Source: Streptomyces sp. NBC_00091
Lineage (GTDB): Bacteria > Actinomycetota > Actinomycetes > Streptomycetales > Streptomycetaceae
Assembly (NCBI RefSeq): GCF_026343185.1
Contig: NZ_JAPEMA010000001.1
Location: 3,472,001 to 3,536,000, forward strand
Length of the DNA: 64,000 nt
Direction of reading: 5' to 3'
Shown here: positions 60,788-64,000 of the stretch, one piece after another
Layout of the letters: each line of letters begins with the position of its first letter
How positions within the stretch are numbered: the first letter of the stretch is position 1
Translations under genes and position numbers: made by a program
The notes under the pieces: generated by a model
What the model saw: the letters and a program-made list of their open reading frames with translations, nothing else
What the model was told of the DNA's origin: nothing
Databases searched by the model: none

Positions 60788-62265
60788 AGCAGCGCGCCCC
60801 CCTGACGCTCGCGGCCGTGACGGCCTCGCTGGCCGCCGTCACCGCACTGGCCTTCCTCACCGCCCCCGCCGCCGCCCCGGCCGCAGGCGACCGCCGGGCG
60901 GCCGCCGCCCGGATGCCGGTGGAGCGGTCCGTGCTGGTGTGCCCGGCGCCCAGCTCCTCGGACATCGCCGAGACCACCTACACCTCCCTCACCCCGGGCA
61001 AGGGCGGCGGCGGGGGCGCGGCCCGGCTCGGCAACAAGGACGGCAAGACGGTCCTGGAGCCCAAGGAGCCCGGCAAGCCCGTCGCGGCCACCGCCTCCGG
61101 CGCCGAGGCACCCGCGCTGACGGGCGCCGCCGAGGGCGCCCTGGCCCCCGGCTGGACCGCCCAGCAGACCACCAAGGTCTCCGTCGGTCAGGCCCGCGGC
61201 CTGCTCGGACTCGCCTGCACGGTCCCCGGTACCGACTTCTGGTTCCCCGGCGTCAGCACCGCCAAGGGCCGCCAGGACTACGTCCACCTCACCAACCCCG
61301 ACGACACCGTCGCCGAGGTGGAGATCAAGCTCTACGGCCCCGACGGGCTGCTCAAGGACAAGCCGGGCACCGTCGACCCCGTCATCCGGGTCGACCCCCG
61401 GTCCACCACCAAGGTGCTGCTGTCCTTCCTCGCCCCCGACAGCCAGCTCGCGGACGTCACCGCGCACGTGAGGACCAGCTCGGGCCGGGTCGGCGCCTCC
61501 ACGCAGGTCGCCGAGGACGGGGTCGGCGCCGACTGGCTGCCGGCCTCCGCCGGCCCGACGGGCACCCTGGTCCTGCCCGGCATCCCCGCCGACGCCACCT
61601 CCGTACGGCTGGTCGCCTTCGCCCCCGGCGAGGACGACGCCGACCTCACCGTGAAGCTGTCCGGCCCGACCGGCCCCCTCAGCCCGGCCGGCAAGGAGCG
61701 GCTGCACGTCAAGGCCGGCATGACGGCGAGCCTGGACCTGGGCGACGTGACCCGCGGCGAGGCCGGCTCCCTGCTGCTGGCCCCCGCCGACCCGAAGAAG
61801 GCCGTACCCGTGGTCGCGGCCCTGCGCGTGGTCCGCGGCACCGCCGCCAAGCAGGAGCTGGGCTTCGTCCCGGCGAGCGCCCCCGTGGGCGAACGGGCCA
61901 CCGTCGCGGACAACCGGGCCGACGACAAGGCCACCGTCCTCACCCTCACGGCCTCCGGCGGCGCCGACGCCAAGGTCCGCGTCACCGCCTCCCCGGGCAC
62001 CGAGGGCGGCCAGCAGGCCGTACAGGAGATCACCGTCAAGGCGGGCACCACCCGCACGGTCACCCCGCCACCGGCCCCCTCGGGCGGCAAGGGCCCCTAC
62101 GCCCTGACGGTCGAGACCCTCTCCGGCGGCCCCGTCCACGCGGCCCGCACCCTGACCCTGCCGCACGACGGGATCCCGATGTTCACCGTCCAGGCCTTCG
62201 GCGACGACCGCTCCATGGTCTCGGTCCCCCGGGCCGTCGAGGACCCGGCGATCCTGCTCCGCTGA
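60784..62265 (+). CDS. DUF5719-type secreted protein, partner of the giant glycosyltransferase
   Basis: 493 residues. A signal peptide or anchor (ASLAAVTALAFLTAPAAAPA) is followed by repeated beta-sandwich-like segments: VLVCPAPSSSDI near the start, WFPGVSTAKGRQDYVHLTNP, EVEIKLYGPDGLL, VRVTASPGTEG and LYGP-like turns, ending in FTVQAFGDDRSMVSVPR. No catalytic motif. GTG 60784 overlaps the previous stop (GTGA). Constant pairing with the membrane glycosyltransferase suggests an extracytoplasmic accessory or acceptor-binding subunit; inference only. Confidence 0.83.
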   Translation: MKQRAPLTLAAVTASLAAVTALAFLTAPAAAPAAGDRRAAAARMPVERSVLVCPAPSSSDIAETTYTSLTPGKGGGGGAARLGNKDGKTVLEPKEPGKPVAATASGAEAPALTGAAEGALAPGWTAQQTTKVSVGQARGLLGLACTVPGTDFWFPGVSTAKGRQDYVHLTNPDDTVAEVEIKLYGPDGLLKDKPGTVDPVIRVDPRSTTKVLLSFLAPDSQLADVTAHVRTSSGRVGASTQVAEDGVGADWLPASAGPTGTLVLPGIPADATSVRLVAFAPGEDDADLTVKLSGPTGPLSPAGKERLHVKAGMTASLDLGDVTRGEAGSLLLAPADPKKAVPVVAALRVVRGTAAKQELGFVPASAPVGERATVADNRADDKATVLTLTASGGADAKVRVTASPGTEGGQQAVQEITVKAGTTRTVTPPPAPSGGKGPYALTVETLSGGPVHAARTLTLPHDGIPMFTVQAFGDDRSMVSVPRAVEDPAILLR

Positions 62266-62273
62266 GGCCGCCG

Positions 62274-62308
62274 CCCCCGGTACGGATCAGTCCTGCCCGT
62301 ACCGGGGG
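62274..62308. terminator. Hairpin between convergent DUF5719 and zincin-like genes
   Basis: CCCCCGGTACGG (62274-62285) pairs perfectly with 62297-62308 around an 11-nt loop. The right arm lies inside the last codons of the zincin-like gene (DPRYGQD), so the terminator is partly coding. Confidence 0.6.
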
Positions 62309-62763
62309 TCCACCGTCTCCGGCGAGAGCCCGAGCAGCTCCGCCACCTGCTCCACCACGATCTCGTGCACCAGCAGCGCCCGCTCGTCCCGCGTCTTCGC
62401 CCGGATCTCCACCGGCCGCCGGAACACCACGATCCGCGCCGGCTTCCCGTCACGGGCCTCCACCAGCCCGCCCAGCGGCACCGCCTCGTCGTTCCACCCC
62501 GCGTCGGGACCGCCCGGCGGCCCCGGCACGTCCGCGATCACGAACTCCACCTCGGCCAGCTGCACCCAGCGCCGCTCCAGCCGCTCCACGGAATCCCGTA
62601 CGAGGTCGCCGAACAGCTCCGCCCGGCTCGCGGACAGCGGCACCTGCGGCGGGGCCAGCGGCCCGCGCATCCCCCGCCCGTGCCGGTCACGCCGCCGCGG
62701 CCGCGGCTCGGAAGGGGCCCCGGCGGGAACCGCGGGGCGGGGAGGAAGCGCACTGTCCGTCAC
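62287..62763 (-). CDS. Minimal zincin-type (DUF1025) metallopeptidase-like protein
   Basis: 158 residues. The core DSVERLERRWVQLAEVEFVIADVP and IVVFRRPVEIRAKTRDERALLVHE identify the family, and DPRYGQD ends it. The zinc motif expected as HExxH reads HEIVVEQ, so the second His is missing. I recall the same loss in the mycobacterial orthologue beside whiB2 (Rv3259), so this clade is probably not a peptidase. The GTG at 62763 gives a basic N-terminal extension (RPRRRDRHGRG); ATG 62670 is an alternative with GGCGGGGG directly ahead. It lies in the conserved whiB-manB block. Confidence 0.8.
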   Translation of the reverse strand: MTDSALPPRPAVPAGAPSEPRPRRRDRHGRGMRGPLAPPQVPLSASRAELFGDLVRDSVERLERRWVQLAEVEFVIADVPGPPGGPDAGWNDEAVPLGGLVEARDGKPARIVVFRRPVEIRAKTRDERALLVHEIVVEQVAELLGLSPETVDPRYGQD

Positions 62764-62985
62764 CCCCGCAGGGTAGCCCTCACCCCGGGCCAGGACCCGA
62801 TACGGTCACGACCTGGTGTCACGACGGTGTCACCCTCCGAACGATCCGGCCAAGATCGGGACGCGTTACGGACTCGATGCCCCTCTTCGTCACCCACCGC
62901 CGAGCACGGGCGGAGCACGACACGGGGGAGCGGCCCGGGGGAGAGTCGTCGCGGCCCGGTCAAGAGTGCGGTACCGTCCAACGTC

Positions 62986-63360
62986 GTGAGCCTTGTACGT
63001 CGCTGTTCGCGCACCGCGTGCGGCCGCCCTGCCGTCGCCACACTGACGTACGTCTACGCCGACTCGACCGCAGTTCTCGGCCCGCTCGCCACCTACGCCG
63101 AACCCCACTGCTACGACCTGTGCGCCGAGCACTCGGAGCGCCTGACCGCCCCGCGCGGCTGGGAAGTCGTACGCCTGTCGGACGGTTCCGGCCCGTCACG
63201 CCCCAGCGGCGACGACCTCGAAGCCCTGGCCAACGCCGTCCGCGAGGCGGCCCGTCCGCCCGAGCGCGCGGCCGAGGCCGGCGGGGGCGGACCGCGCGGC
63301 CCGGTGGCCGGCGAGACGCGCCGCGGACACCTGCGCGTCCTGCGCTCGCCCGACTCCTGA
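62986..63360 (+). CDS. DUF3499 family protein
   Basis: 124 residues. SLVRRCSRTACGRPAVATLTYVYADS and PHCYDLCAEHSERLTAPRGWEVVRL carry a CxxxxC...CxxxC pattern with His, possibly a small zinc-binding fold. The C-terminal third is Ala/Glu/Gly-rich and variable. Function unknown. GTG 62986 matches the conserved N-terminus. It lies 78 bp upstream of manB on the same strand, an arrangement I recall also in mycobacteria (Rv3258c-Rv3257c). Confidence 0.88.
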   Translation: MSLVRRCSRTACGRPAVATLTYVYADSTAVLGPLATYAEPHCYDLCAEHSERLTAPRGWEVVRLSDGSGPSRPSGDDLEALANAVREAARPPERAAEAGGGGPRGPVAGETRRGHLRVLRSPDS

Positions 63361-63438
63361 CACCCGGATCGTCTGAAAAGCGGCTCTCCGTACAGGGTAG
63401 GTTTGCTCCACCGCACAGAACCTTCAGGAGGGCAGGCA

Positions 63439-64000
63439 GTGGCCGCAGATCTTTCGAACATCGTCAAGGCCTACGACGTACGTGGCGTCGTACCGGACGA
63501 GTGGGACGAGCCCCTGGCAGAGCTGTTCGGTGCTGCGTTCGTCGAGGTCACCGGCGCCACGGCGATCGTCATCGGCCACGACATGCGGCCCTCCTCGCCC
63601 GGCCTGTCGGCCGCCTTCGCCCGAGGCGCGGCCGCCCGCGGCGTCGACGTCACCCTCATCGGGCTGTGCTCCACCGACCAGCTGTACTACGCCTCCGGCA
63701 AGCTGGACCTGCCCGGCGCCATGTTCACGGCCTCGCACAACCCGGCCCAGTACAACGGCATCAAGCTCTGCCGCGCCGGTGCCGCCCCCGTGGGCCAGGA
63801 CACCGGCCTCGCCACCATCCGCGAGCTCGCCGAGAAGTGGACCGACGAGGGCGCCCCCGCGATCCCCGCCGGCACCGTCCCGGGCACCATCACCGAGCTG
63901 GACAGCCTCCCCGGCTACGCCGAGCACCTCAAGGGCCTGGTCGACCTCACCGCCATCCGCCCGCTCAAGGTCGTCGTCGACGCGGGCAACGGCATGGGCG
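63439..64000 (+). CDS. manB: Phosphomannomutase/phosphoglucomutase, 3' part off the window
   Basis: The first 187 residues are visible. KAYDVRGVVPDEW is the N-terminal substrate loop, VIGHDMRPSS follows, TASHNPAQYNGIK carries the phosphoserine, and VVVDAGNGMG begins domain 2. It interconverts mannose-6-P and mannose-1-P for GDP-mannose. The GTG at 63439 follows AGGAGGG. With manC at 31.7 kb it would supply the mannosyltransferases of this region. The product should be about 450 residues in full. Confidence 0.93.
   Translation, partial: MAADLSNIVKAYDVRGVVPDEWDEPLAELFGAAFVEVTGATAIVIGHDMRPSSPGLSAAFARGAAARGVDVTLIGLCSTDQLYYASGKLDLPGAMFTASHNPAQYNGIKLCRAGAAPVGQDTGLATIRELAEKWTDEGAPAIPAGTVPGTITELDSLPGYAEHLKGLVDLTAIRPLKVVVDAGNGMG

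Overview
The window is high-GC actinobacterial DNA, almost certainly from a Streptomyces chromosome core. The reasons are strong third-position GC bias, many GTG starts, WhiB, coenzyme F420 genes, DUF3499, TIGR03089, sortase-type LPxTG/LAxTG tails and five LytR-CpsA-Psr (LCP) proteins. From memory, the gene order matches the S. coelicolor whiB region (roughly SCO3028 to SCO3080). The right third also resembles the M. tuberculosis Rv3256c-Rv3267 block (manB, DUF3499, zincin-like, whiB2, fbiA, fbiB, manC, LCP). No rRNA, tRNA, CRISPR array, transposase, prophage or origin was found.

Layout: (1) 1-4.9 kb: partial membrane protein, thiolase, exported SGNH hydrolase, cystathionine beta-synthase. 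(2) 4.9-13.7 kb: a repeat-rich gap, an RpiR regulator, a fold-III PLP decarboxylase, then a histidine-utilization operon hutU / M20 amidohydrolase / hutF / hutI. (3) 13.8-18 kb: four packed exported-protein genes, two with sortase-anchor tails and homologous Ig-like repeats. (4) 18-22.6 kb: peptide transporter, two-component pair, GtrA protein. (5) 22.8-26.9 kb: purK-purE-dipeptidase operon and a second dipeptidase-like gene that has lost its metal ligands. (6) 26.9-50.3 kb: a large envelope-glycan neighbourhood with GT87, UDP-sugar dehydrogenase, manC, two GT2 enzymes, GT39, two acyltransferase-3 proteins, five LCP ligases and a zinc amidase; an acyl-CoA dehydrogenase, a thioesterase and a TIGR03089 gene lie among them. 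(7) 50.4-52.0 kb: a CYTH phosphohydrolase/cyclase gene enclosed by ~395-bp inverted repeats. (8) 52.1-64 kb: DNA glycosylase, fbiA-fbiB (F420), cysteine dioxygenase, whiB, a 1,200-residue glycosyltransferase with a DUF5719 secreted partner, zincin-like protein, DUF3499, and the start of manB.

How it fits together: manB and manC bracket the right half and should supply GDP-mannose. The polyprenyl-phosphate mannosyltransferase-like GT2, GT39 and GT87 enzymes would use polyprenol-linked sugars, the dehydrogenase would supply a uronic acid, and the LCP proteins would attach glycopolymers to peptidoglycan. This surface-glycan gene set is adjacent to whiB, the sporulation-septation regulator. The hut operon turns urocanate into formylglutamate and probably glutamate.

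The most unusual non-coding content is repetitive: a ~200-bp hairpin family with three copies between genes, an 83-bp repeat placed at a duplicated ugd 3' end, a 13-bp tandem repeat starting at the whiB stop codon, and the inverted-repeat CYTH island.
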